6,838 nt of DNA from Kosmotogaceae bacterium UBA1373 (GTDB lineage Bacteria > Thermotogota > Thermotogae > Petrotogales > Kosmotogaceae), in the NCBI GenBank assembly GCA_002305955.1, contig DBRH01000081.1, positions 2,496 through 9,333 on the forward strand, in the 5' to 3' direction. The position numbers and the translations under genes are program-made. Of this stretch, positions 1-6,268 are shown piece after piece. The notes beneath the pieces are model-generated. The model had not been told where the DNA came from, searched no databases, and worked only from the letters and a program-made list of their open reading frames with translations. How positions within the stretch are numbered: position 1 is the stretch's first letter; the number at the start of each line of letters is the position of its first letter.

Positions 1-698
1 GGGTGATCGAAGAGACGGCCCGCAATTTGAACTCTCCGTTTTACGCGTACTGGCGCGATTTCAACGCGACCGGCAGTAGCTATTCGACCAACGACAACAG
101 CTTCGATTATTACGGCGACAGGACGCTGAGGGATCTGCATATCAATCTCAACGGCGAGCACCAGACGATGAACGCCGCTATTTCGCTCAAGGCGCTAGAG
201 CTCTCGTTCGAGGGACTGTGTCTTGAAATGAAGGAAGAGACTCTGCGAAAGGCGCTCAGGCGGATTTTCTGGCCTGGAAGGTTCGAAGTGATGCACGTCC
301 AGGGCAAGGAGATAATACTCGACGGCGCCCACAACCCCGAAGCGGCAAAAGTTCTCAAAAAGACCGTGGAGAGATATTACCCCGGCCAGAGGCTGACGCT
401 CCTCTTCGGAAGTCTCGACGACAAGGACTTTGAAAGCAACGTCAGGGCGCTCGCGCCGGTGGCCGACAGGGTCGTGGTCTGCAGAGTTCCCAACCACCGC
501 AGCGTTCATCCCGAGAGCGTCGCCGGCATCTGGAAAAAATACACAAGCAACGTCGAGTACATAGATTCTTACCGGGAGGCGCTCGACACCCTCCTCAAAG
601 GCGGGGAGAAACGGTTTCTCATATGCGGTTCGCTCTATCTGGTGAGCGAGCTCAGGAACATCCTCACCGGAGTGAAGGAATATGCTGGAAGGCGTTGA
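1..698 (+). CDS. folC: Folylpolyglutamate synthase / dihydrofolate synthase, C-terminal part (5' end outside window)
   Basis: This is the C-terminal ~231 residues of a FolC/Mur-ligase family enzyme, which uses ATP to add glutamate to (dihydro)folate in the cytoplasm. Residues counted from base 3 show GEHQTMNAA (51-59, the family's GxHQxxNA signature), WPGRFE (90-95), ILDGAHNP (105-112, start of the C-terminal Rossmann-like domain), LFGSLDDKD (134-142) and a late ICGSLYLVSEL (207-217). The N-terminal P-loop/ATP-binding domain, roughly 200 residues in this family, lies upstream of the window. The GTG at base 3 is therefore an internal codon, not the start. Because the N-terminal domain is missing, the sequence cannot say whether the enzyme also has dihydrofolate synthase activity. 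The stop (TGA, 696-698) lies inside the start of ruvA, which suggests co-transcription and translational coupling. Confidence 0.95.
   Translation, partial: VIEETARNLNSPFYAYWRDFNATGSSYSTNDNSFDYYGDRTLRDLHINLNGEHQTMNAAISLKALELSFEGLCLEMKEETLRKALRRIFWPGRFEVMHVQGKEIILDGAHNPEAAKVLKKTVERYYPGQRLTLLFGSLDDKDFESNVRALAPVADRVVVCRVPNHRSVHPESVAGIWKKYTSNVEYIDSYREALDTLLKGGEKRFLICGSLYLVSELRNILTGVKEYAGRR
669..675 (+). promoter_or_regulatory. Ribosome binding site of ruvA, inside folC
   Basis: GGAGTGA at 669-675 is a good match to the anti-Shine-Dalgarno complement and lies 6 bases before the ATG at 682. It supports that ATG as the ruvA start. It lies within the last codons of folC, so ribosomes finishing folC would arrive at it. 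Confidence 0.6.
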
Positions 699-1278
699 GG
701 GGAGAGTAGTCGAAAAGCGTGAGACCGAGGTCGTTGTGCAGGTCGGAGGCTTTTTTTTGAGGTTGAACTGCACTCCCGACACCCTGAACAGACTCGCGAA
801 GGGCGAGACGACTTTTCTCCTCACCCACATGGCCTATTCGCAGGACAGACCTCCCGAGCTTTACGGTTTCGCCGATAGGGAGGAGCTGGATCTCTTCAAC
901 ACATTGCTCAAGATGAGCAAGATCGGTCCGAAATCGGCGATGAAGATCCTATCGGCAACGGCCCCCTCCAGATTGCGAAACCTTATCGCCACCAGAAATA
1001 CCGGCGAGCTGTCCAGACTGCCGGGCGTGGGGAAAAAGACGGCCGAAAGGATGGTCGTCGAACTGGCCTCCGTGCTGAACATCGTCGAAGGCGAAGAGGA
1101 GATGAAATCGCTGCCGATGACTCAACGTTCGACCGGCGAGGACGCCGTGATAGCTCTGGCCTCGCTAGGCTTCGACGAGCAGCAGGCGAGAAAGACCGTC
1201 ACAGGTCTTCTCAAGAAAAATCCCGAGATCGATACACAGGAACTGATCAAAACGGCCTTAAAGGAGATCAGGGGGTAG
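682..1278 (+). CDS. ruvA: Holliday junction branch migration protein RuvA
   Basis: RuvA forms tetramers that bind four-way DNA junctions and load the RuvB hexameric motor for branch migration in recombinational repair. The 198-residue product is close to the usual ~200. An N-terminal OB-fold domain spans about 1-63, from MLEGVEGRV to the PPELYGF stretch (57-63), with D55 near the place of the E. coli acidic pin. Two helix-hairpin-helix motifs follow: LLKMSKIGPKSAMKIL (75-90) and LSRLPGVGKKTAERM (110-124), whose GxGxK-type loops contact DNA backbone. A charged linker (about 135-150) leads to the small three-helix RuvB-binding domain (151-198, with ALASLGFDEQQARKTV). The start overlaps the folC end by 17 bases. 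The stop overlaps the stop of the convergent hydrolase gene by 11 bases. RuvB is not in the window. A run of eight T (751-758) falls in codons 24-26. Confidence 0.97.
   Translation: MLEGVEGRVVEKRETEVVVQVGGFFLRLNCTPDTLNRLAKGETTFLLTHMAYSQDRPPELYGFADREELDLFNTLLKMSKIGPKSAMKILSATAPSRLRNLIATRNTGELSRLPGVGKKTAERMVVELASVLNIVEGEEEMKSLPMTQRSTGEDAVIALASLGFDEQQARKTVTGLLKKNPEIDTQELIKTALKEIRG
751..758 (+). repeat. Eight-T homopolymer tract within ruvA
   Basis: Eight consecutive T encode Phe-Phe and the first two bases of a Leu codon in the ruvA OB-fold domain (codons 24-26). This is the longest homopolymer noticed in the window. It is a possible slippage or sequencing-error site, but the reading frame through it is intact. 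Confidence 0.85.
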
Positions 1279-4200
1279 AGGGCGATTCGTGCCGAAGCAA
1301 GACTTTAGCTGGGTTGTACCCCGTCCGGTCGCTGGAAACATACAGCTTCCCGTCCCCGAGAACGGCGTTTTCGGCTTTCAAACCTTTCGAGGCAAGGAAG
1401 GGAATGCACGATCTTCCGCCCGGAACGGCGAGCGTTAACTCCCAGCCTCCAGTGCCTCTCGCGATCGAGACGATCCTGGGCTGGCAGCTCTCCTTTCCAC
1501 TGAGCAACTGCGGTTCTACGGGCATCAGGAGGAAGGGGACGCTGTATCTGACCTCGATTTCCAGTTCCCTTCCGCTCACCGGTCCTTCCGGCTCGATCCT
1601 GCAGGCCGTCGCCGTCGTACCCCGGTAAACCTTCACCGGCCTCTCGCGGCCGTTCACTCTCAATTCGATCCTTTCGGCGTACGCCGGTATATGGGGAGTG
1701 AAGTAAAGGGCAACTTCCCTCTTGAATTTCAATTCGAAGCGCCCGGTCATCTCTATGAAGCCGCCGAAGACTCTGGAAGAAGCGTAACGGAGATCGAGCG
1801 AGTTGTCGCCGAAGATCAGCGGCCCGGCTTCGAGCCTTTCAAGATTCGGCGGTATGGAAGGCCCGAGCCTCAACGTTCCCTTTAGAGAATCCGGTTCGAA
1901 GCCCAGCACACCTTCGTAAAAGGGATGAAAGCCCATAGTTTCCGACCAGGCCTGGTGCGGACAGACTCCCGACAGCTCGTAGGTCTCGCCGTCGAGGACC
2001 TCCGGTATATAACCGCCCGAGAAGTCCCTGCAGGTGTACAGGTTGGCCAGAGTGTGGTTGTAACCGTCCAGATCGGCTCCGATTTTGAACTGCGCCAGAG
2101 CGGCCCAGCCTGTGAAGAGAGGCCAGACGCTTCCCTCGTGGTAACCCCTTGGGTTGAAAATGCCCGAGCTCTTCCCGATTATCCTGACGCCCCAGTCGGT
2201 GGAAAAGTCGTCGGTGGCGAACTCCCCGATCTGTTCCCCTATACTCTCTCCCGACACAGCCTCGAAGATCGCCCCCATCGAAGCCATGACCGTTCTGTGG
2301 GGCATCGGCCTTCCGTATTGGTCTATGCCGAGGGCGTATCCCTTCGAAGGATCGTGGAATTTTTCCAGTCCTGCGGTGGCCTTCTTCTCCAGAGTAGCAG
2401 CCGCATTTCGTAACTCCCCGTCGTGGAGTTTTTCGGCCAATTCCCCGACTCCCCTGAGCGCCGCCAGCCAGATACAGTTGAGATAGAACGAGGCGCTCGC
2501 CCCGTAAAGCCTGCCCCCTTCGACCCAGCCGTGCCCGGCAACCGTGTTCTCTATGAGGCCATCCCCGTCAGAATCCGTTCCGGCGCAGTAATCGAGCGCC
2601 GCACGCAGAGAGTCGAGATTTTTCCTTACGAAATCGAGGTCGCCCGTGTGCCTGGCGTACCTGTAGAGGGCGTACAGAAAGAGGGGCGTCGAGTCGGCGG
2701 CATCGTAGTGAACCACGCCGCTCGAAGTCAATTCGTGATAGATCTTCCCGTCAAGCCTCCGGTACTTGACCAGAAGCTCGAGGTTTTCCCTCACCGTTTC
2801 GAAGTCCCCGATATCGAGAAAGGCCAGCGAACACCACAGACTGTCGCGGCCGAAGTACCAGGCGTACCCGGGCCTGGCGCTGAACCACCCCGGCCTGCTA
2901 GAAGCGTACCCGGCCATAAGGCCGGTTCCGATTCCGGGAGTGGTGGCCCTGAACTTTACCGCGCCCACACGCGCCAGATCTAGAGCCTCGTTTAGACGGC
3001 GATCGTCCGTTCTCACTCTTCCCCTCTCCAGATAGGCCGTGTAGAAGTCTCTGGCCAGCTCTATCTCTTTCTGCATATCGATCGTCCGGGGGAACTCCTC
3101 GCCGTTTATACTGGCGATTATCGCAACGCAACCGGTCCCTTCGAAGCGGCTCTCGAACCTCCCGATCACCGACCTCCCGTCGTCGCCGATCTCTATTCTC
3201 ACCGGATTCGAGTTGACGATCGAAGCTCTCATTTGACCGTCTTGTGTGGAGAAGTGGACACCCTTTTCGAAGACGCCGTAGAACCTGTCGCCACTGTAGG
3301 CTTCGTCCATGGGCCACATGATTCTCATGTCCGATTCGAACGAAACACCGATAGTGTGTTCCCGTCGATCATCCAGATCGAACTGCACGAAGAGGAAGGA
3401 CTCCTTCAGGCTGCTGAAGACGTTCATTCTTCCGAACTCAAGTTTGAACTCCACCCTTTCGGGCGAACAGGAAATCGACCCTGCACTCAGAGAGAGAGGT
3501 TTTCCGTCGATGGAGAACTCCAGATACTTCAGAATCCTGAAGGGGTGGGCCCAGACCTCTTCTATCCGCCCGACGCTCATATTGGCCAGCAATCTCTCCC
3601 CGGACGTGCTCAGGTAACCACCGGCCCTCTCGACGGGGATGGAGACGTTCGGCCAGTTTTCGACGGGCGAGAGCGAGGGAATCTCCAATTTTCGGTCGAA
3701 GAAAACGTGCCTGCAAACGCAGTGTGCCTCCGCCCAGTAAGATCCCCCCTGGCCGCCTTCAGACATGAATCCAAGAGTGTTTTCGACGAACCTTTCGACT
3801 TCGCTCCGATACGGGTTGTCTTCGCACTCGAGCGGTAAAAAGCCGCCGATCGAAAGAACGGGAAAACCGTTGACCGTGTGGAGCCAGATCAAGGCCCTCT
3901 CCCTTATATAGCTTATATACCGCTTTTCCACCGCGACCACTTTCGCCCTCTTTCCCCTGTAATAAAAAACGTCGGGCATCTCTTCGCACGCGTTCAGATA
4001 GATGCTGTAAAAGCCGCCGTGCAGCCCGTTAAAGAGCGGGTGATCTCTGTACGACTGGAAGCCCCTCTTGTCCCAGGGAGCGTCGCTTAAAGAGACTTTC
4101 GACTCCTCTATCGCCCCTATCTCTTCGACACCGATCAACTGGAGAGCCTTCACGGCAGAGCCGTAAAGCACTACCGGCACCCTGCCGATAGTTTTAGATA

Positions 4201-4342
4201 GTATATCTTCATCGGGGACTGTATCGATAAATAGAACGACATCATTTTCAATCACTGTATTTAAATCACGACTGACACTGTATTTTGCCCTTGAAATGAT
4301 GTCTTCCAGGAGGCTTTTCCGCTTTTCAAGTATTCTAATCAT
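1268..4342 (-). CDS. Large six-hairpin glycoside hydrolase, amylo-alpha-1,6-glucosidase/GDE-like, with extra N-terminal alpha/beta domain
   Basis: This is a 1024-residue predicted cytoplasmic glycosidase with no signal peptide. Residues ~35-195 look like an alpha/beta domain of the degenerate class I glutamine-amidotransferase type seen on some glycosidases (VVLFIDTV 35-42, DHPLFNGL 100-107, PVLSIGGF 161-168). Residues ~235-425 are strand-rich and fit the beta-sandwich that precedes six-hairpin domains. The (alpha/alpha)6 core spans ~440-825: YAWYFGRDSLW (493-503), DSDGDGLIENT (590-600), YHEGSVWPLFTGW (734-746), YIPEVLDG (778-785) and CPHQAWSETMG (794-804). These resemble bacterial glycogen-debranching (GDE C-terminal) glucosidases. 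Candidate acids are D500, E608, E736, E781 and E801; I cannot assign the catalytic pair. A beta-rich tail (~830-1024) follows. The ATG at 4342 is preceded only by AGGTAGGT, 10 bases upstream and overlapping the previous gene's stop, so expression may depend on coupling. The N-terminal ~47 codons are AT-rich. Substrate is unknown; alternatives are GH63- or MGH1-like hydrolases. Confidence 0.75.
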   Translation of the reverse strand: MIRILEKRKSLLEDIISRAKYSVSRDLNTVIENDVVLFIDTVPDEDILSKTIGRVPVVLYGSAVKALQLIGVEEIGAIEESKVSLSDAPWDKRGFQSYRDHPLFNGLHGGFYSIYLNACEEMPDVFYYRGKRAKVVAVEKRYISYIRERALIWLHTVNGFPVLSIGGFLPLECEDNPYRSEVERFVENTLGFMSEGGQGGSYWAEAHCVCRHVFFDRKLEIPSLSPVENWPNVSIPVERAGGYLSTSGERLLANMSVGRIEEVWAHPFRILKYLEFSIDGKPLSLSAGSISCSPERVEFKLEFGRMNVFSSLKESFLFVQFDLDDRREHTIGVSFESDMRIMWPMDEAYSGDRFYGVFEKGVHFSTQDGQMRASIVNSNPVRIEIGDDGRSVIGRFESRFEGTGCVAIIASINGEEFPRTIDMQKEIELARDFYTAYLERGRVRTDDRRLNEALDLARVGAVKFRATTPGIGTGLMAGYASSRPGWFSARPGYAWYFGRDSLWCSLAFLDIGDFETVRENLELLVKYRRLDGKIYHELTSSGVVHYDAADSTPLFLYALYRYARHTGDLDFVRKNLDSLRAALDYCAGTDSDGDGLIENTVAGHGWVEGGRLYGASASFYLNCIWLAALRGVGELAEKLHDGELRNAAATLEKKATAGLEKFHDPSKGYALGIDQYGRPMPHRTVMASMGAIFEAVSGESIGEQIGEFATDDFSTDWGVRIIGKSSGIFNPRGYHEGSVWPLFTGWAALAQFKIGADLDGYNHTLANLYTCRDFSGGYIPEVLDGETYELSGVCPHQAWSETMGFHPFYEGVLGFEPDSLKGTLRLGPSIPPNLERLEAGPLIFGDNSLDLRYASSRVFGGFIEMTGRFELKFKREVALYFTPHIPAYAERIELRVNGRERPVKVYRGTTATACRIEPEGPVSGRELEIEVRYSVPFLLMPVEPQLLSGKESCQPRIVSIARGTGGWELTLAVPGGRSCIPFLASKGLKAENAVLGDGKLYVSSDRTGYNPAKVLLRHESPSTP

Positions 4343-4352
4343 ATCGGCCCGT

Positions 4353-4360
4353 TACCTACC
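4353..4360 (-). promoter_or_regulatory. Weak ribosome binding site of the six-hairpin hydrolase
   Basis: On the - strand AGGTAGGT (4360 down to 4353) includes the TAG stop of the GH172-like gene and lies 10 bases before the ATG at 4342. The match is imperfect and the spacing long compared with the two strong sites further upstream in the operon, which suggests translation partly by coupling. Confidence 0.4.
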
Positions 4361-5387
4361 TGGACCAGAGCTCTTGTGGGGTGTATTCGGCGGCGAAGTT
4401 TAGGTGGGGTTCGTTCTGGTACCAGTACGCGACGGTTGCGATATCGTCGGTCAAAGGCTGAAAAGTTCCGTCCGGGTACCAGCCGAGAGCCTGCACGGTA
4501 ACCTTTATCGATTTTCTGAATCTAACGGGGTCGCATATGTGCCAGCGGTAGAGGCCGTGTCTGGGGACCTCGCCCTCCTCTCTTCTCCAGAGCGGGTACC
4601 CGCAAAAAGGCGCGGAGAAAGTCTCCCCGAAACACCAGGCCCCGCCGAAGTAATCCTCCGTTCCAGTCGTGCAGATGGTCGGGTAGTCCTCCCCATCAAG
4701 AAAGAACTTGACCTCCCCCTCTCCCCACCAGCCGTTCGAGAACTGCGTCCAGGCAGCTACCGTGCCCACGTAATGGCCGGAACCGCTGACTCCGTCGAGT
4801 ATTATGTGTTCGGGATTCTCGCGGGTCGTCACAGACCTCCGCCAGGAGGCGTGAAAATACGCGGAGCTCTCTGGAACCTGACCGAGCGAATAATCCAGCT
4901 GGTAGAAGAAATTCTGGACGGGTTTGGCTGCCAGATTCTCCAGCGTGATCCTGGCGCCCTCCCTGAAAGGCATCGGCCAGTAACAGTTGAAGCCGCCCGA
5001 AGGGTTCACGGCGACGGGCAGGGAGTTAACGCTGTACCTCAGGCCGTGCGTGCAGGCGAAGAAGTCTCCCAGGGGAGCCTCGACCGAAGGAAAGGGTTCG
5101 CCGTCCCAGTAGAACCTTATAAGGCAGGTCCTGTAGGCTTTGCTGTCGACCGTCATCCAGACGTGCCTGATAGTTCCCGGTCCCGTGATTTTCGCCAGTT
5201 CAACCGTTTCACCCGGCTGTATGTCTATGCAGGGTCTCGCCTTCCAGCCCTTTCCCAGCCTTCTCGCAGGCCCGGAGCCGCGGGGATCTTCCAGAGCGCC
5301 TCCCGACACCCTTCCATCGGGATTTTCGGCCGATATGGATCTGGACGACTCGTTTCTCAACTGGCTAAGATCTTCTAGATCGAACAT
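4356..5387 (-). CDS. DUF2961 / GH172-family glycoside hydrolase
   Basis: This 343-residue protein is of the DUF2961 type, now glycoside hydrolase family 172. Known members act on alpha-D-fructofuranosides (including difructose anhydride) or D-arabinofuranosides and have a jelly-roll fold that assembles into oligomers. Visible hallmarks are the early ITGPGTIRHVWMT (67-79), FYWDGEPFPSVEAPLGDFF (92-110), a FNCYWPMPFREGARI stretch (133-147), NGWWGEGEVKFFLDGEDYP (218-236) and TGTEDYFGGAW (241-251). E223 and E244 are 21 residues apart, the same spacing as the two catalytic glutamates I recall for the Bifidobacterium alpha-fructofuranosidase (E270/E291). The protein appears to be close to a minimal single-domain form. 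No signal peptide is visible (it starts MFDLEDLSQL), so it should act on imported sugar. The ATG at 5387 is fixed by a strong AGGAGG site 7 bases away. It sits between the permease gene and the large hydrolase. Family is confident; substrate is not. Confidence 0.88.
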   Translation of the reverse strand: MFDLEDLSQLRNESSRSISAENPDGRVSGGALEDPRGSGPARRLGKGWKARPCIDIQPGETVELAKITGPGTIRHVWMTVDSKAYRTCLIRFYWDGEPFPSVEAPLGDFFACTHGLRYSVNSLPVAVNPSGGFNCYWPMPFREGARITLENLAAKPVQNFFYQLDYSLGQVPESSAYFHASWRRSVTTRENPEHIILDGVSGSGHYVGTVAAWTQFSNGWWGEGEVKFFLDGEDYPTICTTGTEDYFGGAWCFGETFSAPFCGYPLWRREEGEVPRHGLYRWHICDPVRFRKSIKVTVQALGWYPDGTFQPLTDDIATVAYWYQNEPHLNFAAEYTPQELWSR

Positions 5388-5393
5388 TTATCT

Positions 5394-5401
5394 TCCTCCT
5401 T
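5394..5401 (-). promoter_or_regulatory. Strong ribosome binding site of the GH172-like gene
   Basis: On the - strand AAGGAGGA (5401 down to 5394) lies 6 bases before the ATG at 5387, a near-perfect Shine-Dalgarno sequence in the 25-base AT-rich spacer after the MalG-type gene. It decides the start codon. Confidence 0.85.
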
Positions 5402-5412
5402 GAATTTATATT

Positions 5413-6252
5413 TCACTTGTCGAATCCCGACGTGAGCCTTATTCCCTGCACTATCCATTTCTGAGCGATGACATAGATCAGGATCATGGGGATAGAAGAG
5501 AGCGCGGCCGCCGCCATCTGCGCCGGATAGTTGGTAGTGTACTGCGAGGAGAACATGGCCACTCCCACCTCTATTACCCTCATTTCCTTGCTTCTGGTGA
5601 CTATCAGGGGCCAGAAGAACGAGCGCCAGGTTCCCAGAAAAGTGAAGGTTCCCACCGTCGCGATGACCGGTTTGCAGAGAGGCATGATTATCCTCCAGAA
5701 AATCTGCCAGGTAGAGGCGCCGTCTATCCTGGCCGCGTCTTCTATACTGCTGGGAAGGCTGAGCATATACTGCCGCATTAAAAACATTCCCCAGATGTTT
5801 CCCAGCGCCGGAACGATCATCGCCCAGTAAGTATCCACCCAGTCGAGAGAGTGGAGAATTATGAAGCCCGGTATCAGCGTCACGACGCCGGGCAGGAGCA
5901 TGAAAGTGATGAAGAGCTTGAACATGAAGTCCCGGCCGGGGAAGTGAAGCCTCGAAAGCGCGTATCCCCCCATGGCCACCAGTATTATCTGTCCGATCAG
6001 CACGCAGATAGTCACGAAAAGCGTGTTGAAGATGTATCTACCCCACGGCTGCGACTTCCACATCTCCACGTAATTCTCCAGGCGGAGGACGTCGGGGATC
6101 AGCTTGGGCGGAAGCCTGTACATTTCGAACTCTGCCATGAAAGAGAAGGAGATCATCAGTATGTACGGCAGGAGAGTGGATAGACCCAGAAGAATCAAAA
6201 GGGCCATAATAACTATCCTGGTTATAATCGTCATGATTTTGTTGTCTCTCAT
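5413..6252 (-). CDS. Carbohydrate ABC transporter permease, MalG type (CUT1)
   Basis: This is an inner-membrane subunit of a sugar importer; it pairs with the MalF-type permease encoded just upstream. The 279 residues match the ~270-280 of MalG-like permeases. Hydrophobic segments appear at about 8-34, 74-98, 110-135, 142-162, 188-212 and 245-265, the expected six. The cytoplasmic EAA loop that docks on the ATPase is clear: SLPSSIEDAARIDGAS (165-180) running to IIMPLCKP (188-195), with E171, A173, A174, G178 and P191 in family positions. The C-terminal IVQGIRLTSGFDK, ending in a G-x-K-type tail, is also typical (KWxVxGLTxGAVKG in relatives). The ATG at 6252 is preceded by GGGGAGTG. It starts 16 bases after the upstream permease stop and ends 25 bases before the GH172-like gene. 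Sugar specificity cannot be read from the permease. Confidence 0.95.
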   Translation of the reverse strand: MRDNKIMTIITRIVIMALLILLGLSTLLPYILMISFSFMAEFEMYRLPPKLIPDVLRLENYVEMWKSQPWGRYIFNTLFVTICVLIGQIILVAMGGYALSRLHFPGRDFMFKLFITFMLLPGVVTLIPGFIILHSLDWVDTYWAMIVPALGNIWGMFLMRQYMLSLPSSIEDAARIDGASTWQIFWRIIMPLCKPVIATVGTFTFLGTWRSFFWPLIVTRSKEMRVIEVGVAMFSSQYTTNYPAQMAAAALSSIPMILIYVIAQKWIVQGIRLTSGFDK

Positions 6253-6257
6253 ACCCT

Positions 6258-6267
6258 CACTCCCCTT
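6258..6267 (-). promoter_or_regulatory. Ribosome binding site of the MalG-type permease
   Basis: On the - strand AAGGGGAGTG (6267 down to 6258), within the 16-base gap after the upstream permease stop, places a GGAG core 7 bases before the ATG at 6252. It supports that start over the in-frame ATG six codons later. Confidence 0.65.
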
Positions 6268-6268
6268 C

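Noticed and set aside
195..830. A 211-codon - strand frame opposite folC and ruvA
   Set aside because: It spans the junction of two well-supported + strand genes and shows no family features.
1311..1321. Small inverted repeat GGGT-TGT-ACCC just past the ruvA stop, considered as a terminator
   Set aside because: The stem is only four base pairs, there is no T-run on either strand, and it lies inside the hydrolase coding region.
1925..3838. Several + strand open frames of 100-200 codons (for example 1925-2413, 2423-2983 and 3233-3838) opposite the large hydrolase
   Set aside because: All lie within a continuous 1024-codon gene with convincing domain structure. None has a recognisable motif, and they overlap one another in different frames.
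4404..5378. A 324-codon open frame on the + strand, opposite the GH172-like gene
   Set aside because: Its protein is rich in Arg/Pro/Gly/Val with no recognisable family, and the - strand carries a clear family with motifs, a strong ribosome site and operon context. Long antisense frames are common in codon-biased GC-rich genes.
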